Assembly (NCBI GenBank): GCA_963580455.1
Contig: OY756969.1
Coordinates: forward strand, 21,982,760-22,046,759
DNA from: Euonymus europaeus
Lineage: Eukaryota; Streptophyta; Magnoliopsida; Celastrales; Celastraceae
DNA: 64,000 bases
Direction: 5' to 3'
The notes beneath the pieces were generated by a model. The model was not told the DNA's origin, searched no databases, and saw nothing but the letters and a program-made list of their open reading frames with translations. Of the stretch, positions 25,082 to 36,323 are shown piece after piece. How positions within the stretch are numbered: the stretch's first letter is position 1; each line of letters opens with the position of its first letter. The position numbers and the translations under genes are program-made.

Positions 25082-25100
25082 GTCCAGGTTCAATGAACCA
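25082..25100 (-). promoter_or_regulatory. UPE-box-like sulfur-starvation element
   Basis: On the minus strand the 19 bases read TGGTTCATTGAACCTGGAC. The published UPE-box consensus is AG(G/A)T(T/A)CATTGAACCT(A/G)GA(C/A), so 18 of 19 positions fit. UPE boxes occur upstream of sulfur-deficiency genes including APS reductases and are bound by EIL-type factors (SLIM1/EIL3 class). The site lies 116-134 bp upstream of the APS reductase ATG. Confidence 0.7.
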
Positions 25101-25215
25101 AGGACGGCTCCGTTCAATAAGAACACCCCCACCACACGCAGAGAAGAAGAAAAAAAAATACAGAGTAATAGTTAGTTTGCGAGAGAAAAGGCAGAGACTT
25201 TGAGGGGATTCAATA

Positions 25216-27306
25216 ATGGCGTTGGCTTTTACATCGTCTTCTTCGACTGCGTTTTCTGGTTCCAATTTTGCAAGTTCTGGTTCCTCGCACGAGCTTAAAG
25301 GTTTGTGCTTTTTTATTGCTCAAATCGTTTTTTTCTTTCTTTTTATGGGTTTTTGGGAATGTCTGTTTGATTTTGAGTCTGATTTTTGTGGGTTTTTTTT
25401 TACAGTTTCGCAGATTGGTTCGTTCAGGGTATCGGACCGGCCGCATGCACCGAATCTGTCACATCGACGGTTGTCTGTGAAGGCGGTGAATGCAGAGCCC
25501 AAACGGAACGATTTAGTTGCTCCTATTGCAGCGACCGCCATTGCTTCACGTCCTGGTGAGTTATAGGGAATAATAGTTATTATTGTTAGTCCAATTTTCA
25601 AAATTAAACGAAGAGTTTTGATGAGTTTATGGGTTAATATGTGCTGAATTAGCAGAATTGGAGGATAAAGTAGAGGTGGAGGACTATGATCAACTGGCCA
25701 AGGAGCTCGAGAACGCTTCTCCTTTAGAAATCATGGATAAAGCCCTCGAAAAATTCGGCAACGACATTGCTATTGCTTTCAGGTGATCTATTAATGCATG
25801 ATCTTATCTAAATTTAAATTCCTTCAATTTAAGGAGTAATATGTGGGAATTGTTACACAATTGTAACCCAATTTGAATGGGAAATCTTGTATAAAAGTAT
25901 CAAACAGGTACTTCCATCAAGTATATTCCTTACTTGATGTGAATATAATATGGCATATCCCTTTGCCTGTTTAATCATTGAATTGCATGATTGATGGTTG
26001 TTTTAGAAAAAAAGATGGGAACACTGTAGGTTTCAATTGGCAAATAGTGTTGGCCTGCAAGTTGTATTTTACAAAACACATAAGGGGTTGTATGATCAGT
26101 TTTTCAAACTGCGTTGATCCGGTCAGAGATTTGAAGGCTCCATTATTTCAGTAAAATGGAAAAATGTGTTCTGGAGTCATAATTGATCATAGATTGTTGT
26201 TAATTGTCTCCATGGAAGACTGGATTTGGTTTAGTAATCAATATTGTAATGTTTCTTGCAGTGGTGCTGAAGATGTTGCCCTGATAGAGTATGCACATTT
26301 AACCGGTCGGCCTTTTAGAGTGTTCAGCCTGGATACAGGCAGGCTGAACCCAGAAACTTATCAATTCTTCGACAAAGTTGAGAAGCACTATGGTATCCGC
26401 ATTGAATACATGTTCCCTGATGCGGTGGAAGTTCAAGGCTTAGTAAGGAACAAGGGGTTGTTCTCTTTCTATGAGGATGGACATCAGGAGTGCTGCCGTG
26501 TGAGGAAGGTGAGGCCTCTTAGGAGGGCACTTAAGGGGCTACGAGCCTGGATCACTGGCCAGAGGAAGGATCAGTCCCCTGGTACCCGGTCTGAAATTCC
26601 CGTTGTTCAGGTTGACCCAGTTTTCGAAGGTGTGGATGGTGGGGTTGGCAGCCTAATGAAGTGGAACCCGGTGGCAAATGTTGATGGCGAAGACATCTGG
26701 AACTTCCTTCGAGCCATGAACATTCCTGTGAATCCATTGCACTCACAAGGATATGTCTCAATTGGTTGTGAACCATGCACCAGACCAGTCCTTCCAGGGC
26801 AGCATGAGAGAGAAGGACGATGGTGGTGGGAGGATGCCACGGCGAAGGAGTGTGGACTTCACAAAGGAAACCTTAAACAGGATGATGCAGCCCAACTCAA
26901 TGGCAACGGAAATGGAGCTGTCAAAGCCGATGGAACTCCCACAGTTCCTGATATTTTCAATTCACAGAATTTGGTCACCTTGAGCAGGGCTGGAATTGAA
27001 AATTTGGCGAAGCTTGAAGGCAGGAAGGAACCATGGATTGTTGTGCTCTATGCACCATGGTGCCAATTCTGCCAAGCAATGGAAGGATCATATGTTGAAT
27101 TGGCTGAGAAGTTGGCAGGCTCAGGGGTTAAAGTAGGAAAATTCAGAGCAGATGGTGAACAGAAGGAGTTTGCTAAGAAGGAGTTGCAGCTTGGAAGCTT
27201 CCCCACCATATTGTTTTTCCCTAAACACTCTTCTAGACCAATCAAATACCCCTCTGAGAAAAGAGATGTCGATTCATTCATGGCTTTTGTAAATGCCCTA
27301 CGATGA
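25216..27306 (+). CDS. APR: 5'-adenylylsulfate reductase, plastidic
   Basis: Four exons: 25216-25300, 25406-25555, 25656-25782, 26262-27306, all GT-AG, giving 468 residues, typical for the plant enzyme. It reduces APS to sulfite with glutathione in the plastid, the key step of sulfate assimilation. The N-terminus is Ser/Ala-rich and basic, a transit peptide. The reductase domain (about 75-330) has [17 protein letters not shown], the Cys pair in [15 protein letters not shown] and [21 protein letters not shown], which hold the 4Fe-4S cluster and catalytic Cys in this family. The C-terminal thioredoxin-like domain has APWCQFC (Cys388, Cys391) and acts as glutaredoxin. Intron 2 ends in a TAGCAG tandem acceptor, so one Ala may be added. 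A UPE-like box is upstream. Confidence 0.97.
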
Positions 27307-27349
27307 TTGAACCCTTGCTCAAGCGTTCAATTGATCATAAGATGATAGA

Positions 27350-27377
27350 ATCCTCATTCATTATCATGAATGAGGAT
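27350..27377 (+). other. perfect 12-bp hairpin in the APR 3' UTR
   Basis: ATCCTCATTCAT and its exact reverse complement flank a TATC loop, starting 44 bases after the APR stop. It would form a strong stem in the transcript and could affect 3' end formation or stability, but nothing shows function. Confidence 0.6.
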
Positions 27378-27547
27378 GCGTGGAATATAGATGGAAGGTT
27401 AGGCTTCACCAGATTTGGTATTGTACGTGCCTCTCGTTAAAAAATTTTGTTGTCTTTCTACTCTTTCAAGAAAGCAAGAAACTTTTTTTGGCTACAGTTT
27501 TTGGCTGGAGAGAGATTTCTGACTCTCTGTGGTCTTGATATCTAAAG

Positions 27548-27722
27548 TTAGGTTGCTTCCAGTTTCTTTACGTCCTTGCTTGGACGATTCTCAGCATCTT
27601 GCATGGCTTCTAAGCTGGCCCCTGCAAGGCTGGTTTGACCACAAGCCATCTTCATCTTTAATTTACGCGCTCGGTTGTACGCGTTCCGCAGACGTTTACC
27701 TTGGTCTCCATCACGGCTGCCT
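27548..27722 (-). pseudogene. 3' exon fragment of an unrecognised gene, cut by a copia element
   Basis: On the minus strand an open frame ends at TAA (27550-27548) and encodes a charged C-terminus (GSRDGDQGKRLRNAYNRARKLKMK...DVKKLEAT). It runs without break into the copia insertion. On the far side, after the duplicated target TGCCT, the same frame continues at 32643-32675 or so (RVLEIDKAIGALG). The composition (basic, helical, no stops) looks coding, but I do not recognise the family. Upstream exons are not found: the sequence past about 32680 is degenerate repeat. The gene would be convergent with APR. It is interrupted, so I call it a pseudogene fragment with low confidence. Confidence 0.35.
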
Positions 27723-27946
27723 TGTAAACAAAACAAGAATCCACAGGGAATTGAAAATAATGCCAGAAAATGAGGAAGAAGCTGCGTGAGAAACCTTTTC
27801 TATTCAACACAATGATACAAAGATACAGACCAGTCTTCTCAAAATATCAAAGAATAAATAATAAACAATGATGTATGAACAGTAACAGGAGGCAAGTAAG
27901 CCCGCCTAAACTAACCTAGAACAAAACTACCTCGTATTGTTTAACA
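27723..27946 (-). repeat. 3' LTR of the copia element
   Basis: 224 bp, TG...CA on the minus strand. Its first bases (TGTTAA) supply the TAA stop of the gag-pol frame at 27941-27943. Confidence 0.95.
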
Positions 27947-30900
27947 CCCCCCACAAGGTGAACGGTAGACATCGACTACGTTCAACTTGCTAAGCAGATG
28001 ATGAAGCTGGGACACAGTGATGGGTTTGGTCAAGAGATCACTTGGCTGTTCTGAAGTGGAAATGTGATGAAGCTTCACAAATCGATGTTGCACCTTTTCA
28101 CGTACAAAATGACAATCGATTTCGATGTGTTTAGTACGTTCATGAAAGACGGGATTGGTCCCAATATGGATGGCTGCAAGATTATCACAAAACAGATGCA
28201 CTGGAAGTGTATGAGCAACATGCAGATCATGAAGAAGAGAAGAAATCCAAACCAATTCACTACAAGTATTAGCCATAGATCGATACTCGGCTTCAGCAGA
28301 GGAACGAGACACGGTGTGCTATTTTTTCGACTTCCAGGAGATGAGCGCTCCACCTAATTTAACACAAAAACCACTAATAGATCTCCTCGTATCAGGGCAA
28401 CTCGCCCAATCAGAATCACAATAGGCAGTAATGTCATGACTGAGCACTGAAGGAAAAAATAAGCCTAGGCCAGGCGTGAACTTTAAGTAACGAAGAACAC
28501 GATGAGCACCAATAAGATGCTGGTCAGTAGGAGCATGAAGGAACTGGCTCAAATGATGTATAGCATATGTAAGATCTGGACGAGTCATTGTCAAATACAT
28601 CAAGCGGCCAATGAGACGACGATACTGAGATGGATCCTTTAGAGGCGTGCCATCAGATATGGAATAATGAGTATTCAGCTCAGTGGGTGAAGATAACGGT
28701 TTAGCATCCATAAACCCAGAATCATGAAGGAGGTCCAAGGAATATTTACGTTGACTGATGGCCAACCCTCTTGATGAACGGCTAACTTCTAGCCCAAGGA
28801 AATATTTCATGCGTCCCAAATCCTTGAGTTTAAGACAAGAACTCAAGTATTGTTTCACAGAGTGTATAAGAGACTCACTAGTACCTCCAATAACCATGTC
28901 ATCAACATACAAAAGGAGAGCCACAAATGCTGATCCACGCTTCAAGGTATATAGAGAAGAATCAGATTTTGATTGTTGAAAGCCATAATGAAGAAGGATA
29001 GAATTAAACTTATCATTCCATTGCCCCGAAGCTTGCTTGAGGCCATAGAGAGATTTTTTAAGTTTGCAAACTAATTGCGAATCAGCCAATGGATAACCTG
29101 GAGGAGGAATCATATATATTTCTTCATGTAAATCTCCATGGAGAAACGCATTTTGCACATCAAGTTGATGCAAAAACCAATTATGCATAGAAGCCAAAGC
29201 CAAAAATACTCGCACAGTGACCATTTTAATCACAGGAGAAAAAGTTTCTGTGAAATCAAAACATTGTTTCTGACTGAAGCCTTGAGCCACTAAACGAGCT
29301 TTGTGACGCTCTATAGTGCCATCTGGGTTGTACTTAGTTTCGTACACCCACTTGGAACCAATGGCACGTCGCCCTGCAGGCAGATATGTCAAATCCCAGG
29401 TTCTATTATCTTCCAAGGCTTGAATTTCAGACTGCATAGCTTGTTCCCATGATGGGTCCTTACTTGCCACAGAGAAATGAGTGGGCTCATGATGAGCGGA
29501 AATGGAACATAAGAAATGAGCATGTGAAGAAGAAAAATTATTGTAATGCAAATACTTACTGATGGAGTAAGGTGAGTCTGACTTGGACCCAAGAAGAAGC
29601 TTGGAAGGAGAAGCATGCATAACACTGTTACAGTGATAGTCCTTCAAGTAGAGTGGTGGTTGTCGAGGTCGAAGGGATCGACGAACTGGAGAAGTAGGAT
29701 CATGAGGCTGTGAAGAAAAAGGAACTTCTGGAGATGGACAAGGAGAAGGAGTTGATGGGGAAATATCAAGGCATGAGGTAGGCGAAGAATCAGAAATTTC
29801 AGCCTCAAGAGGAAGAGGTATAACTGGGGAATGGTCAGACAAAGTTTCAGAAGAATGGTCAATATTGCCAGGATTTTTGGTGGAGAAGGGAAACATACTT
29901 TCATGAAATGTAACATCTCGTGATATGAAAATATGATGTGTTTCAAGATCAAAAACATGATATCCCTTAATCCCATATGGATAACCTAAGAAGACACACG
30001 CTCTAGCTCGTGCATGGAATTTTGAGCGTGCATGAGGATGCACTGCAGTGTAACAAAGACACCCAAATACTTTGAGTTCATCATAGTTTGGTGGCTTATT
30101 GAATAAAATTTGATATGGACTAAATTTGTCTAGTTGTCTTGATGGAAGACGATTGATGAGATGGACAGCAGTTAATACACAGAACCTCCAGAAATTCTCT
30201 GGAAGTTGAGCATGAAACCGAAGAGCTCGAGCAACATTGAGAAGGTGTTGATGCTTGCGCTCCACCACCCCATTTTGTTGGGGCGTATAAACACAAGTCT
30301 TTTGATGAACAATTCCATGAGAAGAAAAGAATTCATGCATGTTGAACTCAAGTCCATTATCAGACCGAATGGTTTTAACCTTGAAAGGAAAATGATTGGC
30401 AACATAGTTGCAAAATTGTTGAAGATGAATCCGAGTTTCACCTTTAGAATGCAAAAGATACACCCATGTTGCCCTACTGAAATCATCAACAATTGTTAAA
30501 AAATATTGATATCCATCAACAGAAACTATGGAGTGAGGACCCTATATGTCAACATGTACAAGTTCAAAAGGAGAATTGGATTTAGATACACTGACATTGA
30601 ATGATTTACGTTTCATTCTAGCAAGTGGACAGGTATGACAAAATTCAAAAGATTCTTGTAAAGGTTTGGGCAAAAATACACTAGTAGAAGAGGAAGGGTG
30701 TCCTAATCTATAGTGCCAGATCATGGGTGATTTGGTAACAGCATTAGCATGGGCAGCAGATTTGATGTTGACCAATTTGGAGTCCCAAAAATAAAGCCCT
30801 TTACGCATGCTCCCCAGTCCAATCTTCTTCAAGGTGTTCAAGTCCTGCAAGACACAAAAATTAGAAGTGAAGTTAACCGAGTATTTATTTGAAGATGTCA

Positions 30901-32353
30901 ACTTGCTAACTGAGATGAGATTAAACTTGAAAGTGGGTACACAAAGAACATGACTAAGAGTGATTCCATCAATCAGTAATAATGAACCTATGTGTGTGAC
31001 CTTATGCTTATCACCATTTGGCAGGGAAACAAAATCATTGAGAAGAGGACTTGCAGTGCCCAAAAATTCTAAGGAACACACTACATGATCACTAGCACCA
31101 CTGTCAATCAACCAGGGAACAAGAAAAGGCAAATTGAAACTTGGAAGAAAAGGAATTTGAGTTGAAGCATTACCTGCCACAGCAGAAACAGATGAGAAAG
31201 CAGGAGTTGCATGATAAGAACTACCTGTACTCGAGTCAGAAAAACCTATAGATCGATCAATCGATTGAGAAGTTGAAGATTGACCAGTTGGGTTCAATTT
31301 TAGGAAGTTCATGAGCTGGCTACAGAGTTCAGGTGGCATATGTAAGGAACCTTGATTAGCATCCACTCCTGACATTAACTCCGCCTGATTGACAAAACCA
31401 CTTTTGTCATTACGATTTTGAGACCCATGTCGAGGAGATCGCTTGAACTGCCCAGGTGGATAACCATGTAATTTGTAACATTTGTCTATGGTATGACCCT
31501 GCTTATGACAGTAGTTGCAAGAAAGATTCTCACGCCTTCATGGAGTGGTAAAAGAACTAGACTTGTTGGCATCTGAAAAAGTCTTAACAGCCATGGCTGA
31601 TGAGTTGTGCGAGGTTGACATGGGATGATTGAAGGATAACTGTCTCTCTATGTGAAGAACCATTGACAGTGCTTTGGTGCAAATAGGAAGAGGTTCCATT
31701 GAGAGAATCTGATTACGAACCTCTCTGAAACACTCATTGAGCCCTATTAAAAAAGCCATAGTATGATCCTTTTGTCGATATCGTTCTAGCTCCCCACGAG
31801 CTCCACAACTATACTTAGGAATTGGATTGTAATACACAAATTCATCCCAGAAACCCTTTTGTTTCGTGTAAAACTCTGTTACAGACATGGAGCCTTGTCG
31901 GATCTCACTCATAGCTTGACGAAGCTCATAGACCCTAGTTTCATTTGAGGCAGCATAGCGTGTCTTCAGATCAAGCCACAATTCTTGAGCTGTTGTTGCA
32001 CCAGACAAACTGCTTGCGATTTCTTTTGTAACACAGTTCAATAACCAACTTTTAACCAAGCTATTACATCTTTTCCAAGAGCTATATTGAGGATCTGTGA
32101 CATCTGGCTCAGCCAAGGAATCATCTACAAGGCCATTTTTATTCCGACCCTCTAAAGCACTAAGAACACTTCTACTCCAGATGTGGTAATTATCTTCACC
32201 GGAGAGATCCAGAAAAACCAGCTTTGTCACAGCATAATCTGCTGTAGTAAGAGTCAAAGGGTTATCAAGAAGATTTGAATAACCAGGTTGTGTGGCAACA
32301 ACAACATTGGTCTCAGATCCAGAAACAGCAACACCTTGCGCAGGAGAACTCAT
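27941..32353 (-). pseudogene. copia gag-pol frame with three in-frame stops
   Basis: From the probable gag start (ATG at 32353) to the TAA at 27941 a single frame is kept throughout, with stops at 31538-31540, 30542-30544 and 28319-28321 and no frameshift. Domains in order: UBN2-type gag (about 32250-31650), CCHC zinc knuckle (just after the first stop), protease (WLIDSGASDH, near 31100), GAG-pre-integrase, integrase core (30500-30000), RT with YVDD at 28898-28909, and RNase H to the end. The second stop lies just before the integrase core and the third inside RNase H. All three could arise from single G:C to A:T changes. The element is therefore non-autonomous now. Confidence 0.93.
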
Positions 32354-32413
32354 GATAGCAGCAGGAAGCAGCTTATACAAATTATGATTAATAGGAACCT
32401 GGCTCCGATACCA

Positions 32414-32637
32414 TGTAAACAAAACAAGAATCCACAGGGAATTGAAAATAATGCCAGAAAATGAGGAAGAAGCTGCGTGAGAAACTTTTTCTATTCAACA
32501 CAATGATACAAAGATACAGACCAGTCTTCTCAAAATATCAAAGAATAAATAATAAACAATGATGTATGAACAGTAACAAGAGGCAAGGGAGCCCGCCTAA
32601 ACTAACCTAGAACAAAACTACATCGTATTGTTTAACA
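32414..32637 (-). repeat. 5' LTR of the copia element
   Basis: 224 bp, followed on the minus strand directly by the PBS. It differs from the 3' LTR at five positions. Confidence 0.95.
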
Positions 32638-32642
32638 TGCCT

Positions 32643-34839
32643 AACGCACCTATGGCCTTGTCAATCTCCAAGACACGACCGACCCACGGTCTAAAAAATA
32701 TCGAAGAGCCCAATAGATCCATGGCATGTGCAAATACAACTACAAGTCTACAAGCCCACCACATTGGCAGCCATATGGCAAGCCCATGGCCTTACAAAGT
32801 TACAATCGGCCGGCAAGCCCTTGGTCCAAGACAATCAAGAAGATATAACAGCCCCACAACCTAGAAGACTCGGGAACTTTACAGTCCCACGACTAGGGTA
32901 ATTGTTGTCTGTTGATCCAACAGGTTGACGACCTAGGAAGCAACTTAACATACCAACGGCCTTCCAAATATCCCACAAGCCCACGGTCTAAGACAATCAA
33001 GAATTTTACAACATGCCTACGACCTAGAAGACGCATACACCTTACATTTCCACGACCTATGTAATTGTTGACCTAATAGGCCATCGGCCTATAAAGTCGC
33101 TTAACAGACCGACGACCTTCCTAATTGAATGAGGGTACTTGCAGTGTAAACTGTAGGCAACGGAGAGATATTATTGTTAGATTAGTGATAGTGTAGGCTC
33201 CACACTGCTTTTTTTTAATAAAAAAAATAGATTGGACGGCTGTTATCAATTGTAAGTATAATTTTCTGCAATCTCCACTGCAGATGCCCTTAACTCCCTT
33301 CCAAATAGCCCAATAAGCCCACGATATAAGGTAATCAAGAAAATATAATGGACCCACGACCTAGAAGACGCAAGAACCTAAGTAATTGCTGACCCAATAG
33401 GCTCCCAAATAGCCCAACATGCCCACAGCCACTAAAATTCTCAGGCTCTCTTACAATCTTAATGTGGTGAATTAAGGAACAAAATAAATGTTCAAAGAAA
33501 AATGATATCGTTTGCCCTCATAATAATGTGCATTGATATTTGAAAAAATTGCATTGAAATATATATTTTAAATTTTAAAAATTAGGTGAGAGAGTGTTGA
33601 TTACACATTACACATGACATGCATTAGTAAAATATCAAGCGCTTTACTTGATCTCTGAGTGGATTGGTTTATTCTGTTTCTTTTATCACTTGATAAGAAT
33701 GCATTGATGCGTTGATGTATAGAAACTTTCTTTCATGTACAATTTCCCATTGAAATGTTTCTGTTCTGTTCTTACTTTTGACAGTCATGTCTGTGAATAT
33801 CAATGTTATAACAAAAAGTAGCCCTATGATATACGTTTTCTTGGTTAAATAAACACAATGACGCAACACTTTCTGTCTCTAATTAATTCAATGCAACACA
33901 TGCCAATGCTACCGCCAAATCCATCCAGAAGAATAATTTCCATACTTGAAACCGCCTTCTGCAATTATCCAACCTCCTCCAATTCCATTGTCATCATCTG
34001 CAACCTTTGACAAAAAGACATCCACAGTTTGTTTCACACCAAACAAACCCATAATTTAATCCCATGCAAATCTTAATTCCTTACAACAGACAGAGTGACA
34101 GAGACAGTATCCTCTTCATTATTATTCTTCCACCACCACCACCAATAGTGACATCCCCTGCTCCTACGTGTCGCCGCGGCAAAGACTGATAGACTATTCA
34201 ACATGCAGAGCATGTTAGGTTGCACGGTTGTAATCAATGTTATGATAAAATTTGAAGGATTTATTCAACTATATATATGAGAAAGGAATGTGATGTGGGT
34301 TGGCCGGAATAAGGGGAGCTATATGTGTAAGAGTCTACTTTGGTATGTTTCCTTTAGCGCATGCATTCGCTTGGGTCACACGTCCATGTCTTTTACTTTC
34401 ATGGAAAACCAGAAAGAAAAGAAAAGAAAGACTTGCTCTTTTTTAACGTCTGGATTCTGCTTCTGCAGGTTTTGTACTCTTGTGAATGTTTCAGTTCATG
34501 TAGGTTTTTAATTGGGTTTTTGTTATAACGTACGTTTTGGTTTTGTAAACTCTTTATGTATGATTTTTCACCCAATCATGAACACAAGTTTGAACAAACA
34601 AAAGTCTGAAATTCCTTGTAAATCTTCTTTTTTCCAATCGAAACTCTCGAGGACTGAAACTGATGACCTTAAAAGAGGGTAATTTAAGGAAAAAGCAGCA
34701 CAACACGACAAACCAATTTTGAAACAGAGTACTCTGTTTTGGTATTTATTCCTCTGTTCTGTTGTTTAACCATGTACAGTTACATCTCACAAACTCGCTC
34801 TCTTTCTGAAAAACTAGTTCTCTCTTTCACAAGCCATTG
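32643..34839. other. degenerate repeats and promoter side of the GARP gene
   Basis: 32690-33420 consists of imperfect units of about 150-170 bp carrying AAGCCCACGGTCTAAGACAATCAAGAA, CCTAGAAGAC and TTGTTGACC(T/C)AATAGG type blocks, with a small MITE between two units. 33430-34839 shows no supported gene; it includes a short CCA-repeat at 34131-34143 and the upstream region of the gene at 34840. Confidence 0.5.
33130..33292. mobile_element. small MITE, 163 bp
   Basis: Imperfect 17-bp terminal inverted repeats (TGAGGGTACTTGCAGTG on the left; TAAGGGCATCTGCAGTG on the minus strand at the right) bound 163 bp with no coding sequence. It interrupts the tandem repeat text that surrounds it, which resumes with CTTCCAAATAGCCCA after the element. 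Confidence 0.6.
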
Positions 34840-35447
34840 ATGAAGAGGTCACTTGAATGCGAGAACTCCATTAAAAATAGGAGAGCTAGACGAGGTCGAA
34901 TTCGCCAAGATTCCCCAACTGATGCAAGCTCAAAATCAAATATGGTTAGGCCTTATGTTCGATCGAAAATGCCTAGGCTTCGATGGACTTGTGACCTTCA
35001 CCAATGCTTTGTTCATGCTGTCGAAAGACTCGGCGGAGAAGACAGTAGGACATCTATACACATGTTTAGTTAGTGCACGACACAAAAACTGCAGCTTCTT
35101 ATATTAGTTGTTTTTTGCTCTCTACATGACATATATCAGAATTTTTACAATGCTAATCTTCCATTAATTGTGTTCATTAATCCGTAGGAGCGACACCGAA
35201 GATGGTGCTTCAGATAATGGATGTGAAGGGGCTAACCATTTCGCACGTAAAGAGCCATCTTCAGGTTAAGATAGATTTTGAAGTGTATTTGTTTGTGAAA
35301 TTTTTTTGTATCGTCTGGTGTGATTAGTTTCTAACGTTGGTTAAGTTTGGCTGTCATGAACAGATGTACAGGAGCATGAAGCATGTGCAGATGATACATG
35401 GTATATATAATATTTTGTGATATACATGTACCAATTATATGTTATGC

Positions 35448-35482
<35 letters not shown>

Positions 35483-36323
35483 TATTGGGTTCTTGTTGGG
35501 CAGAAGCAGCTGTGGCAGCAAAAAGTAATGGGAAGGCACATTCAAACTACTTGTCACATTTAGATCCAATCTATTGCAATAAAATCAATCCGCAGCCAGA
35601 GTACGAGGACACCATTGATGAGGATGCTTCCTTTTATCGACGATGTGGTGTTAATCAGGCAGATAAAGCTCTAGGTAATGGTTCTAGACTGCCAGCATTA
35701 AGGTACACCCATCAGAAACTTTGTTTAATTATATCTCAAATAATGTAGAAACTAGCAAATGGTGCATTAATCGTCGATCATTACTGAAATTAAAGAGAGT
35801 ATCTTTGCAGGCAGGAGAAGCAAAAAATGAGGATTGAGAGAGGAGTGATGAACGAAAACAAACAAACCTTTTCATATGAAGAAATATTGACTAGACAAGG
35901 ATGGGAGCAAAGACCTCTTGATCCTTCTTACATCATCTTCAAGGATCTGCTCAGAAGCTGCCATAATGCCCAAGTAACAAACATCTCTCTCTCTATACAC
36001 ACATACACACACACACACACACATACAGATATATATATATATATAGATTGAAATCAAATATGTGACTTTTGGACTTACAGCAGGAGATAAAGAGGCAAGA
36101 AAAGGTGTCACCTGATGGAGGTGATGAGCAAAGGAATAAATATGATGATCGAAGAGTGAAAGAGGGAGTTGATAAAGTAGTAGATGGTGACAAAATGTGT
36201 CCATCAGTGAAGTGGAGATATTCTCATGATCAGTTGTCATTGTTGAAACAGAGCAGATTAGATAGGAGTTCAGATGACAATGATGTCTCTCTTGAGCTTA
36301 CTCTTGCTTCAAAATCATCATGA
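34840..36323 (+). CDS. GARP/G2-like MYB transcription factor with EAR motif
   Basis: Six exons: 34840-35044, 35188-35264, 35364-35400, 35504-35702, 35811-35973, 36081-36323, giving 307 residues with continuous frame. Residues about 46-101 form the single MYB-like DNA-binding domain of the GARP class (PRLRWT...[46 protein letters not shown]), split by introns at the usual places. After RWT the usual Pro is Cys (WTCDLH). The C-terminus has LELTL at 298-302, an EAR motif of the LxLxL type known to recruit corepressors, so it is probably a nuclear repressor. The first ATG in frame is 34840. An AT microsatellite (35451-35479) and a CA microsatellite (about 36001-36024) lie in introns. Confidence 0.9.

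Larger units (their letters stand above)
27723..32637 (-). mobile_element. complete Ty1/copia retrotransposon, 4915 bp
   Basis: The element has two 224-bp LTRs (27723-27946 and 32414-32637) that differ at five positions by my reading, and identical flanking TGCCT duplications (27718-27722, 32638-32642). A PBS complementary to initiator Met tRNA (TGGTATCGGAGCC, 32401-32413) follows the 5' LTR and a G-rich polypurine tract (27947-27957) precedes the 3' LTR. Gag-pol order is gag, zinc knuckle, protease, integrase, RT, RNase H, the Ty1/copia order. About 2.2 percent LTR divergence means a fairly recent insertion. Confidence 0.97.

Noticed and set aside
34837..34839. start one codon earlier for the GARP gene
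   Set aside because: The codon is TTG; the first ATG in frame is 34840.
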